Positions 23,801-34,353 of a DNA stretch of 60,413 nt are shown here, one piece after another. Positions within the stretch are counted from its first letter, which is position 1; every line of letters starts with the position of its first letter. Below the pieces are notes generated by a model. That model worked only from the letters and a program-made list of their open reading frames with translations, did no database searches and had not been told where the DNA came from. The position numbers and the translations under genes were made by a program. This DNA comes from Ectocarpus siliculosus. Lineage: Eukaryota > Sar > Phaeophyceae > Ectocarpales > Ectocarpaceae. The stretch covers positions 3,656,405 through 3,716,817 of the forward strand of contig FN649751.1 of assembly GCA_000310025.1 (NCBI GenBank), given 5' to 3'.

Positions 23801-24566
23801 CGTTAAACCACATAATCCTTTGAGAGGGCACGTGCCAGGGTGTGGCTGAATTGCTGTGTGCGAGAGAGGCCGTGTTTCGTGTTCCTGTCGTAGCCTTAGC
23901 ACACAGGCGTGTTATCTATCTCCAGCGGCAGGTGAGCGGCGCTTGTTCCTACTTTACCATCGCCTCACGGAGCCAGGAAAATCGCCCCGCATTGATTACC
24001 AGGTAGCCAGAAGGGTCAGATTGGCGGTTTCACCCACAACCCGGATTGTCCAGATGGACAGGTAAAAAAGACGGTTCATGAACCGCATTCCAGCTCATAA
24101 CTGCTTTGTGAAGTACTTACTGCACGGCTCACTTCTTTGTTCCCTACGCAAGCTACATAAAACGGAACGTGGCAAGCGACATTCGTGTCTCGGCGGGACA
24201 CGGTGACCTTTTGGCCTGCCAATTAGTGCTTTACCCGCCGCCGCCGACAAAAAAAAAGGTGGTTCACAACAGTGCATGTATGTAACGCAGGTATATGCAG
24301 GCGCTCACCCGTCGGCTTCGAAACGCAGCGAGAGCAACCACGGCACTCCTGATTTTTCGCCAGTGCTTGCTGGAGACTTGAGGTGTGTGGGGTGCTGCAA
24401 CACCTTTGCCTTCTGCTGGTGCTGGTGCTGGTGCTGGTGCTCCAGCTTCTTCCTCTCGTGCCCCTCGGGCGACGCCGCTGTTGCCACTTGCTGGTGCTAC
24501 CGCTGCATCCTTCACCAGGACTACCGGAGGAACCTTGACGGGACCAGAGCCATCTTCCGCGACCAT
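15134..24566 (-). CDS. AGC-family Ser/Thr protein kinase with long activation-segment insertion
   Basis: Eleven exons are modelled in coding order: 24566-24309, 22033-21929, 20648-20529, 20298-20234, 19752-19651, 19126-19046, 18720-18214, 17802-17705, 16981-16740, 16254-16048 and 15682-15134. All phases agree, giving 777 aa. Motifs in order: glycine loop [11 protein letters not shown] (99-); Lys in FALK (K121); [21 protein letters not shown] (catalytic Asp about 218); DFGTAE (236-); [13 protein letters not shown] (442-); [11 protein letters not shown]; and [21 protein letters not shown], a signature of the AGC group. The C-tail holds FDGYDF (735-740), an AGC hydrophobic motif with Asp at the phosphosite. 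Between DFG and APE lie about 210 residues, including a 169-residue acidic, Ser/Ala/Gly-rich exon. Insertions here are typical of phototropin/NRC-2 (AGC VIII)-like kinases but usually shorter. The N-terminal 86 residues carry a (PA)n run. The start ATG at 24566 is the likeliest, but an upstream exon is possible. The last donor before the C-terminal exon is the least certain junction. Confidence 0.9.
16678..16727 (+). mobile_element. 3' end of a non-LTR retrotransposon, copy 3
   Basis: The plus strand reads [10 protein letters not shown], then MSTPP and a short C-run, matching the ends of the other three copies. It sits antisense in intron 9 of the kinase gene, a few bases downstream of that intron's donor site. 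Confidence 0.5.
20728..20815. repeat. (GA)n microsatellite
   Basis: GA-rich tract with few interruptions in intron 2 of the kinase gene, about 80 bases from the acceptor of exon 3. On the coding (minus) strand it reads as a CT-rich tract immediately upstream of that exon. Confidence 0.95.
22034..24308. other. Large first intron of the kinase gene
   Basis: 2.3 kb between coding exons 1 and 2 of the kinase. No exon with matching phase or coding-like composition is seen on either strand. It holds poly-T/A runs and a G-run (22927-22934) but no recognisable mobile element. Confidence 0.6.
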
Positions 24567-25562
24567 TATCGAAACCCACGCTGCTCTTCCTTCGAGCACG
24601 CCTCTCTTGACCTGCTGTTTCGAGTCAATGTTGGAGGGTGCATAAAAGCAAAACCTTTTCGTGGCTTGAATAGCACTGCTTGTAAGCATGTACATGCTGG
24701 CGGACAAACCGATGCAATACAACTCAGCATTTTGACAAAAAGAGACGCCGAAGGCGTGGGAGGTTTAATTGGCCTTGCACCTGCGCGGTGTGCGTCTTAG
24801 TTGATGGATCGCTCGCCGCTATGCACAACCACTGCTGTCGGAGAACCCTGCCGTGTGTACTGACCTTTCGTAGAAAAGAGGGTAGGCTACACTATTTATC
24901 TAGACTACGTGAACCAGATGGTTGCACCTGCAGTTCAGGACGAGTCGCGTCCTTCGTGCATGTATGCATATTTCACACACGTCCTGCCACGCGGCGCACA
25001 CGTTCAACCGGACAAATCTCTCCCCGACTACAGCCAGGCACAAACGAATTAAGCCGTACCAAGATTAACGCTTGGGCTGTGCACGCGTGGGGTGTTGGTA
25101 AACCCTGCCGCAGTTGACTTCCTTTCGTAAAGCAACTGCTGCGGAACGTTCTTTCACTTCGTCGCCTGGAACCGGGAACCACGTTCTCAATTCTCACCAG
25201 ATTGCAGGTTGAAGGTAGCGGTTGTAGCGATCTGTCCTTGCTCTCTCCAGCAGGCGTTCGTGGAACGGCCAGACAGTTGAAAAGGGATCTGGTGATGCTC
25301 TCCGAGCGTACCAGCCCGGTCGGCGTCCCCTTGACGTTGACTGCGGAGGAAAGGGCAACCCGCAGCAGCGTGAGCAGCAGCGCGAGAAGCGGCATAGAAG
25401 GGGGACCAACAGATAGCGCTATGTGGGGTACCCTTCATCCACGGGCGCTTCACATGATGTCCGCAGATGTCCATACACACATATGTCCATCCGCATCATC
25501 GCCACAGGGCACAACCGACCCTCTACCTGCAATCTGTTTGTCGTTGTCAGTCTTCACACGCC
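24567..25562. promoter_or_regulatory. Divergent intergenic region (kinase / ING protein)
   Basis: About 1 kb between two divergent start codons; both promoters should lie here. I see no strong TATA or CCAAT pair. Frames on either strand lack splice borders and are treated as non-coding. Confidence 0.4.
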
Positions 25563-28500
25563 ATGAGTCACTACCTTCGGGAGCATCTCGATGCCGTCGG
25601 CGAGCTCCCCCAGAAGCTGCGCGAGACGATGACCTCGATAGGCCAGCTGGACGATCGCGTGCAGTCCATCTCCGCCCTCATCGACAGCGACATCGGCGAG
25701 GTGGCGAGGGCGAGACAACGGTACTACGCACAGTTCGACAGCAGCAACAGCAGTGGTGATGGCGGCAGTGGCGGTGAAAGCCAGCCTCCCCGCACTGGTA
25801 GAGCAAAGGTGTGTGGGACACTGCAGCTTCGCTGCAAATGCATTATATTTGAACACGGCGAGCGCCGGTCTGTTAATTAAAATGTTCTCCATTCAAATTC
25901 TCCACCGCACGCACACACATCGGGCCCTCTGCTGCTGTTCACAACTTCCACAACAGCAGCAGGTTGATGCGTCATCAGTTGCGCTTCGCGAAACGCAACC
26001 GGCAATGGTACGGCTGTCTTCGTGTCTTCTTATTGTTGCTTCTGTACCGTTAAGATCACCCCTCCAATCCGATGCACGCAGCGCGGAGGAGCTCTCGTCG
26101 TGTGTACGAAGAAATCAATTTTCAAAGTTGGCGTTCGATGTCTCCGACCAACGTCTCCCTCGATCTCCCTCGATTTTATTTTTTTATTTTGTTTGGAGCA
26201 CCAGTACCGGCACAAGCCTGCTGCTGGGCAGGTCGCCTCGTCATAAATCAAAGTTTACCTTGTGATAACAACAGCGAGAATAATACATCAGGACGGCGGT
26301 GTGCTTCTTCTCGTCTCCGCGAATATCCCGACCCTCGTCGAGTTGCTAAAGCCATCCCCACTGCTGCCACCGATGGATAGCACGGTCTTGGCCCTACGGG
26401 TGCATTGCTTGTTAGCCTTCTTGTTGTTGTTGTTGTTGTCTTCACATTAAACTCGTGCCAGCCTGTGTGTAGGTGAAGAGCTCCGTCCGGGCTGGGGTCA
26501 GCCAGAAAAAATAAAATGATGATGATGATGCAGAAGATGCGATGTTTGTTGCCTTCGGTGCGTACAAGGCATACTGTAGGGCCTTCAGTGCAAGAGGCGG
26601 GGAGAGGCTCAGAATTTTTTCTCGTCAAGGGGCGCTCTCTACGAGGGCGTTCAAGTACATTCTGCGCAATATGTTCATCTCGCTGAGTTCTCCACCTATC
26701 GCTGTACAAGTAGGTGACCGCTTCAAGATGGTAGAGATCTCACCAACTACAGGCGACGATTGTGCTGGGTTTCGGGGAAAATATGCGTATGCGTACAACG
26801 TTTCTTTTTTTATACGATGTATATACCCTTGCGAACAAAGTTGTCGGTGGACGCAACTTGACCCCACTGACAGACAGCCCTTGATGCTTGACAAACTTGA
26901 CGCTAGACCGACAACCGACAACTTTGCTTGCGAACAGGAAGGCACAAAAATTTTCGCCCGTCGGTGTCGTAACCTCGTGCAAGGATGCAAGTTTCGGTGT
27001 CTGGAACGAACATTAGGTGCTTTTTGAACGTTGACTCATGTACAGAGGTACATGGTCGGAAGTACCCGGTCTATCATATACCGTACGAAGTAGATGTGAC
27101 GTCTTGAACAAGAGCACCTTGTGTGTGTGTGTGTGTGTTTTTTTTTTTCTTACCAAACACCATGGGTGAATTCATCTCTATTCACAGACATAACGAATTC
27201 ATCTCTATCCACGGACATAATGAATTCATCTCTATCCGCAGATATTAATAGCTGCTCGAGAGAAGCTAGCCACGAGTTCATAGCTTTGTCGGACACACTA
27301 CTGCTGTTTGTTTCTTGTCAAATTCTCAGCAGGGTACGAAGAGCAGATGAAGACCAACTACCCCGCATGAAAACTGCTGTCGTCGCGTGCAATTGGTGGC
27401 AGCTGCGGGTGCGGTTTTGTATGCTCCTCTTTTTCTCTCGTCAGTCCGTTCCCGCACGCTGTTCTCCCCTCCCCTCCTCCGCCCCCCGCCCCCCCCCCTC
27501 TTACGGTATACACTCTTCGCTTCTTTTTCTGATCGTCGCATTCAATCTCTTATTCTACGCGCATAGAAATCCCGAACGAAGAAGGGAGCACCGAAGACTC
27601 GACCACAGGCACGCGCCACCGAGGGTCCGGTGCCGGACGGTTGGCGTACCCCGGAGATCAGGGCGCTCGAGGTGGGTGTACAACACGTCTTGTGGACTTA
27701 TGTATGCAGTTAGCGTGGTACATGAGAGTGTCGATCCCCACCTCCTTTTTCAACAAGACAAGACCACCTGTGTCTGAAAGGAAGCGGGGGGGGTGTTCGG
27801 GGCGAGGCCGGGCTAGCTCGGTGTGCGCTGTGTGTCCGCCGGTGTTGATATCTCTCTCTTCTGTGTTGGTTGTTTGAAAGGCCATGTGGTCTTTACGTTG
27901 AACGTCAACATTCGCACCTATAGACGCACACTTGTTGCGCATTTTCGCTTTTGTGTGAGCTACGGTAGGCGGTAAAACAATTGTGGTACTACTGTTTTGG
28001 CACCAGTGGATGTATTGATTTTTTTATTTGTTCAGTGCGGGTACAGGATGTTCCAGTTTGCAAAGCCTTGGCTGAATAAAAGCACCCCTTCATTGTCACC
28101 GCGAATCGTCCACCCCTGCCCTATAGGCCATTCCATGGTTCTCTGGCTGAAATTTCGGCTTGTTGGCAAACGGCCAGGTTGCTTTTTTCCTCACCTTCGT
28201 TTTTTTTCGCGTACACGGACGGCTGGCTGGGTGGGTGTGCATGCATGCAGGACCAAATCAACAGTCGCATCGACCTCGTACTGCGCATGGCGGACGAGAA
28301 GTGGCGCCTGGCCCAGCACGCCTACGACCGGCTGGACGTGAACATCCGTCGTCTCGATGCGGACCTCGGTCGTATGGAGGTACGTACTGCTGAAAGTGTG
28401 CGGCGAATGGAAAGATGGGGCAGGGTAGGGTGTGTTTGTGAATGCATTTTTGGTGGCGAGCGTTTTCGTTCTCAGGACCGTGGCGCAGCTTTGTGAACCA

Positions 28501-30138
28501 TACCTGTAAAAGCTGTTGCGTACGCACGCATCCGTTAAACGCCACCTTTTTCCCCTCGGGTGCGCTGTGTAGTCTCTGCATGGTCTGGTGATTGTCTCCC
28601 CGTGCACCTGCGGAGCTTTTTTTTTTTTTGTTCAGCAATCGTGAACGCAACCACTTCAACAGCGTGCTGTTTTTGTTTTGTCTGCCGCACCCCGCAGCCA
28701 ATCGTAGCCCACGTGTGTACAGAGCACGTGGTTGACGCGTGCTGGGCTTTTAACGTGCCTATCCTTCACGAGACCGTTGTGCGCTGTGTCGCTGCACAAC
28801 AAAGATGCCTGTTACATACGCGATTTCCCCTCTTTCATGTGTGTTCCACAACTAAGCTACACCCCCGTCCCTCCCCCCCGGCTTCTCCACCCCTTGCTGG
28901 TGCTCTTTCCTTTCTTCGTCGCGTGTCAGACTGACCTCCGTCGACAAGGTTTAATACCCCCGCGCGAAGTCTCCGCGACCCCGCCGTCGAGGAAACGCCG
29001 CCGGTCGGGGGCGGAGAAAACCGACGAACCCGACTCTGACTGGTTGGGCCTCAGCCTTTCGGAACGGGTGAGCATTGTATGTTCAAGAAGCGTGCGCTCC
29101 TGGTCGCAAGTGGGGAAACAGAAGAGCGATTAAGGCGCGGACGCACTGTTCCGCTGCTTGTAGCCGTCCGAGCGTGGAAGTGCGGTTCTTCTGCGGTGTT
29201 GCGGCTCCGCGTGGTTTTCTTCTCCCCCTCACCGCCCCCCCGAGGTCAATGGTCTAACGACTACGGCATGCAGACTATGAGTACACCCCCCCCCCCTCCT
29301 CATTGCCCCCCGCACGACAACGCACGACAACGCACACGTTTGCTTTTCATGTTGTTTGTCGGTTGAGCAGACTCTTAACGCTGTGCCCTTTCCTTGTCCG
29401 TCGTGGTGTGTTCCCCTCCCCTCTGCTTGTGTTGCGCCTCACACGAGGACCCTTCCGGTGGACCCCCACTAGCCCCTGTACTGCTTGCGCATGCCGGTCT
29501 CGAACGGGAACATGGGGGGGTGTGACCACCCGTCCTGCGACAAGGGTGAGAGGGGCGCCCCGGAGTAAACACCATGGCCACCATGGGGGGGGGGGGGGGG
29601 GNNNNNNNNNNNNNNNNNNNNNNNNNNNNNNNNNNNNNNNNNNNNNNNNNNNNNNNNNNNNNNNNNNNNNNNNNNNNNNNNNNNNNNNNNNNNNNNNNNN
29701 NNNNNNNNNNNNNNNNNNNNNNNNNNNNNNNNNNNNNNNNNNNNNNNNNNNNNNNNNNNNNNNNNNNNNNNNNNNNNNNNNNNNNNNNNNNNNNNNNNNN
29801 NNNNNNNNNNNNNNNNNNNNNNNNNNNNNNNNNNNNNNNNNNNNNNNNNNNNNNNNNNNNNNNNNNNNNNNNNNNNNNNNNNNNNNNNNNNNNNNNNNNN
29901 NNNNNNNNNNNNNNNNNNNNNNNNNNNNNNNNNNNNNNNNNNNNNNNNNNNNNNNNNNNNNNNNNNNNNNNNNNNNNNNNNNNNNNNNNNNNNNNNNNNN
30001 NNNNNNNNNNNNNNNNNNNNNNNNNNNNNNNNNNNNNNNNNNNNNNNNNNNNNNNNNNNNNNNNNNNNNNNNNNNNNNNCGGCGGCCGCCGCCGCCGCGC
30101 AGGTTGACACTGCCAGCCCGTGGTCGGTGGTGAACTGA
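25563..30138 (+). CDS. ING-family PHD-finger protein (interrupted by assembly gap)
   Basis: ING proteins are histone-reading subunits of acetyltransferase and deacetylase complexes in the nucleus. Visible exons: 25563-25808, 28251-28379, 28930-29067 and 29473-29545, all phase-consistent. The N-terminal ING domain is clear: MSHYLREHLDAVGELPQKLR, then LRMADEKWRLAQHAYDRLD and NIRRLDADLGRME. A basic linker follows (PPSRKRRRSGAEK). The PHD finger begins PLYCLRMPVSNGNMGGCDHP, then SCDKG. The family normally has CLC where this has CLR, so one zinc ligand appears to be missing. The second half of the finger is not visible and should lie in the gap 29602-30079. After the gap a frame ending ASPWSVVN and TGA (30136-30138) follows an acceptor-like CGCAG and is a plausible C-terminus, but that link is uncertain. 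Confidence 0.85.
27168..27246. repeat. 27-base minisatellite, three copies
   Basis: GAATTCATCTCTATYCRCRG followed by ACATAA(C/T) is repeated at a 27-base period (starts 27168, 27195, 27222), the last copy diverging. It lies in intron 1 of the ING gene just after a GT run (27121-27136). The period is a multiple of three, so the frame stays open through it by chance. Confidence 0.85.
29242..29298 (+). mobile_element. 3' end of a non-LTR retrotransposon, copy 4
   Basis: GAGGTCAATGGTCTAACGAC and following bases encode [12 protein letters not shown] and a stop, followed by GAGTACACC and an 11-C run. It shares nearly all bases with copy 1. It lies in intron 3 of the ING gene, sense-oriented. Confidence 0.5.
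29602..30079. other. Assembly gap (478 N)
   Basis: The run of N begins directly after about 17 consecutive G and ends at a GGC/GCC-rich stretch. It removes the second half of the ING PHD finger. Confidence 1.
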
Positions 30139-33100
30139 GGCAGGAGGGCCCGGAGTTTGTGCGGTGGAAACGGGAGGGGAAGGGGTTGGAATTTTGTGTG
30201 AGCGTGAACCGATGACGGAGGAGACGGGAATCGACACAGCTGGTGGTTTGGGGGGGATGGTTTTATGCGCGGAGGAGGAAGTCGGTGGGCAGGTGGGTGT
30301 GTGTGGAATGCCATGGGTGGGCCCGCCTACGCCGTGAATTGACTTGTGCACCGGGGTAACGATGGAAGATTGGTTGTAGGTTATGTGGTGTGTACGTGTG
30401 GAGGGTAAGGTGAACATAAGAAGGGTCAGGAGCTGAGAAACTGTGTGTGATGTAGGAGGTAAAGTCGACAGCGTTGAAGGGTTGGAACGCGTAAGGGGTA
30501 TACGGGCGTTTTGAGCTCGACGACTCGCACGGTCCAGCGGTCCAGCAGTAGAAGCAAGGGGAGGAGATGATTGTTCTGCTTGCAATGTTTGTTCTTGGAG
30601 GGGAAGGGGAAGGGGCAGGGGTGGAGGAGACAGGTGCACTTGCGTGGGTGTTACTTGAAACAGGAGAGAGAATACAGGTGGAGCGATGTGCTGGGGGATA
30701 TTTTTTCGAAGAGTGCTGGGGGCTGCAGACGTAAATCCACAACACCGACCGATACACTGTTTTAGGGTTTGTGTGCGAGGTTCTTTTGGTTGTGTGATGC
30801 TGTTCGAATATCCAGCGGTGTAGACCCCCTCCGCCCGTAGTTGCCATAGAAGGTATCGTACCCCGCGCGCATGTACCATCTTTGTTTCCCCTGAGCTTGG
30901 TGCGCAGACGTTTTTCGGGTGGGGTGAGTGGCGAGATGCAGTTGATGTTTGTGTTGTTTTGTGTGAAGCACGCTAGCTCGTGTCACCGGGTGTCTTTGTG
31001 TGTGTGACGTGCGAAATGTGTTAAACAGAAACGTTATGTGTCGGGCGCGAGGTAGACAGGGAGGCCGCATCGCGGTGTTTGTGTGTGCTCAAGGCGCTTC
31101 GGTGCCGTCTCTGTTTCTCTCTCTCCGACGTGGTGCTCGCTCGCGTCTTGTTTCAACGAGTCTGGTCTTTGTTCTGGAGATCTTGCGGTGTCGTCGTGCG
31201 TGCGGCGTTAGGCATGATGAACACGTCTTTGTTTTCTTCGCAGCCTGCGGGGCAGCGCGGCCGTCCTTCGACCGCGGTGCCTGACGTGTGTGGGTGTGGG
31301 TGTTTCTCTATCGTTTTGTAATCGACCGCGCTAACTGGCTGGCCAATGAAAATACGTCAGTGCCAGCGGGTAAAATTCAAGGTCGCTGGAAGGGGGCCAA
31401 AATTCGAAAATTGCGCATGCGCTGGATGCGAATGCCGGAAAGAATATCTCTTGTTGAAGTCCCTTCACAGAAACACGATCACTGTTGGTGTGTTTTGTGT
31501 ACTATGTGTTTGAATTAGCATCGACCGCGCTGTGCGTGCGTGTTCCTCCCACCGAAGAAAAGTGGTTTTGTGCCTGTGGGGGAGGGGCAGCAGCAGCTGA
31601 TCTGTCAAGTGCACGCTAGAGAAAGGCCGTGGTAGTCGTCCGTCCCATACACAAAACCCAAGCACGATTGATTAACGAGGAACGCAGAGGCTGGTGGAGG
31701 TGTTCACGACCGTTCTTGGCGTGCAGGCGTGGCACCAAGGAAGAAACGCTAACGGAAACCAAGCATTAACATGGGGTGGGCGCACGCTGTGTGGGTGGAG
31801 TACGACGCTGTTCGTAGAGTCAAAACGCTTTTTACGGATGGATGTCGTGAGGTGGTGACAAAACGCTACGACAGCCAGCCGTCGTTCTTTCGCCGAGAAA
31901 ACTCGTAACTCCTTGTTACTTTTCTTTCGGATGAGACAGACCCATCACATTTGTCGGTCCGTCGAGTGAACGTCAACAAATAATTTTCACCAGTGTGTGA
32001 AGCACTTGGCTGAAAAGCACCATGTTCGAAGAACCAAACATTGACGACATTATCTCCCGTGCCTTCTACAGTAGTTTTGAAGATGGAGGCATATTCGTTA
32101 AGTCCCATTTAATCTGGACGTCGGCTTTATGAAAAGACTTTCGGTATGATGGGACACACGGGTTTGCACACGACGGAGGCTCTCTTTATGTTTACGTAGG
32201 TGTGAATTTCCTTTGGCGGTGCCTGCCCTATTTTGTATCAGGAGAAGGACATGTGTCCCTTCCCTTGTCGACCATTGAGTCGACCTTTTTCTGTGTATCC
32301 TGGAAATACTCGTGCCCCATTCGTTTGCACAACAAAAAAAAGTGTTGGTGAGAAAAGGAGCCATGACCGGATTCACACTGCAGTACACCGTCCATGGCGC
32401 GTATCATGGCACAGCGGAAGGAAGAACATGGCACACGATGAAAACAAGACTTCCGCATTCTGCCGGCCCTGGCGAAGCGAGAACCACAAACAAACACGAC
32501 TAGCGAACGACCACAAAGAAAAAGAAAAACCTTGGTTCAAATTCAAAGGGCACGCCGGATCCGACGACCGAGCCTTTTTTCACCCCCGCCAGGACATGAA
32601 CACAACATGCCAGGGCCTTTGAGAGCCAAACAAATGACCTGCACCAAAAAAAAAGTTTGATAGCCTCACCCAGCAGCAGGGGGTGGGTTGAGAGGAAAGT
32701 TCCGCCACCGCCATCTGACCCCCCGGCAAAAACACAACAGTCACAAAGAAGAGAAGAATGCCCGCGTCGCGTCTATTTACATCCTGTGTCCAAATCAAGG
32801 CACTGGTTTTCGCTTGAACGCGTGGAAGCAGCAGTTTTGCTGGTGTTACGGGCCGACCTCTACAGAGAGGGCATGATGCTTGGTACCATATATACACAAC
32901 CACCCAAGGGGCCTGGTGGACTTCTGCACTGGGCAGCATCTCACGCTAAAGAGAAGGCATGCAATTCCCTACTTACCAAAACTACAGCGTGACACAAGAT
33001 TATTGCCATCATTTGCGAAACGCCCGGGGAAGACAGACCACCAACACCTACCCAAACGCTGTCGAACGTTCGTTCGACGTTCTTGACAGGCACAAATAAA

Positions 33101-34353
33101 GACTACACGTGGGCGCAAACACCATTCGTCCTTTCGTCGGTGTCGTCAACGCGAACACATGGACTGCATGCAATGACTAATGAACAGTCGCCCATGTACA
33201 ACCTCCCGTTCGACCCTCGCGCTATTTGTGTCCGGGAATAATTTCCCAACTAAATACATTAACCTCTCCTGGATGACGGTCTTGTCTTTTGAAGTGATCC
33301 TGAGATGCGGCGATCCCTCCCCTCGCGCACCCCAGAACAGAACGAAGACAACAACAACCGTAACGACAAGGCAAAGAGCTACTTACACGATCCACTAGAC
33401 ATGGGATTCATTTGCCATACACATGCATCGACTCGAAAAAGGCTGGCAAAGCCGATCGATCGATACTATCAAGACAACAACAAAATAGAAAGACAATTGC
33501 ACGAGGAGCAGCGAGAGATAGGCTCTTTTCCCGAATCGTTCCCCGGACAAGCGCGCGCGAGGAACCAAGGAAGAAACCCGCAAAGACGAAAACGCAGACT
33601 TGAAACAAGGGCGCCCCGTGTTGCTCCAAAGCCCCCCGCGTTACCCTTGCCCTATCGCGGCACGCTCATCTACACCACCGCTTCATGCCGCCCGTGGCCA
33701 CGGCACGGTGCGTGCCGTCCCATGCCACCGGTTCGTTTTTCTCTGTATGCGAAGACAGGCGTTCCACGGCCCTCCGGCACGCGCTCTCCACTCAACCCCA
33801 GCCCATAATGATATACATAGAAGAGGGCGCAGGCCGAAGGGGTGTTGTCTTGAGTGGTCTCCTCCGGTAAATGGCTGGAGGCGTAATCGGGAGTCCAGAA
33901 GCGAGCAGATCGAGCGCGCCTTCGGAAAGTAAGATCCCGTCCAACCGCGCATACTTTTGCACCGGTGCATACTCTTGTAGCATACCACCAGTTTAGTACA
34001 CACACCACCTTTCGTTCTCTTGACGAACTCACGCCTTCCTTCAGGAGGACAACAACCCCACCAACAGCTTCCCATGCGCTTGACCGCCGCCGCCCCAGTT
34101 CCAACAAACCTCACGAACACAAGTGATAGTGGGACAAGCGCGGACGTCGTGGAATCGCTCGCACCGTACCACTCGGACAAGCTACACCCTCCGCCCAAAA
34201 CCGAAGCCACAAATAGTTGCTTGACTCCCGCTCGTCCAAGGACCCAGAAGCCCGGATTCGTCTTTCTCCATCGGCGAATTTTGTGCTCCGACCTGTGACT
34301 CACAAAGTTCCATCGCCGTCCCCCCCCCCCCCCCTCCCCCCGAAGTTTCGATG
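30139..34353. other. Convergent 3' spacer, no gene supported
   Basis: 4.2 kb between the ING stop and the stop of the PSI/LEA-2 membrane protein. The left third (30139 to about 31300) is markedly G/T-rich on the plus strand. A dispersed repeat copy lies at 31326-31400. A 36-codon frame starting at 32022 (MFEEPNIDDIISRAFYSSFE) is protein-like but isolated. Other frames lack codon bias and splice borders. A C-run is at 34320-34340. Confidence 0.5.
31326..31400 (+). repeat. CCAAT-containing dispersed repeat, copy B
   Basis: GCGCTAACTGGCTGGCCAAT then GAAAATACGTCAGTGCCAGC and GGGTAAAATTCAAGGTC, followed by GGGGGCCAAAATTC. The same order of blocks with substitutions is present on the minus strand at 39210-39282, so this is a true repeat pair. 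Confidence 0.6.

Noticed and set aside
33305-33808. 167-codon plus frame
   Set aside because: No codon bias, no splice borders and no recognisable motif. It lies in a 3' spacer.
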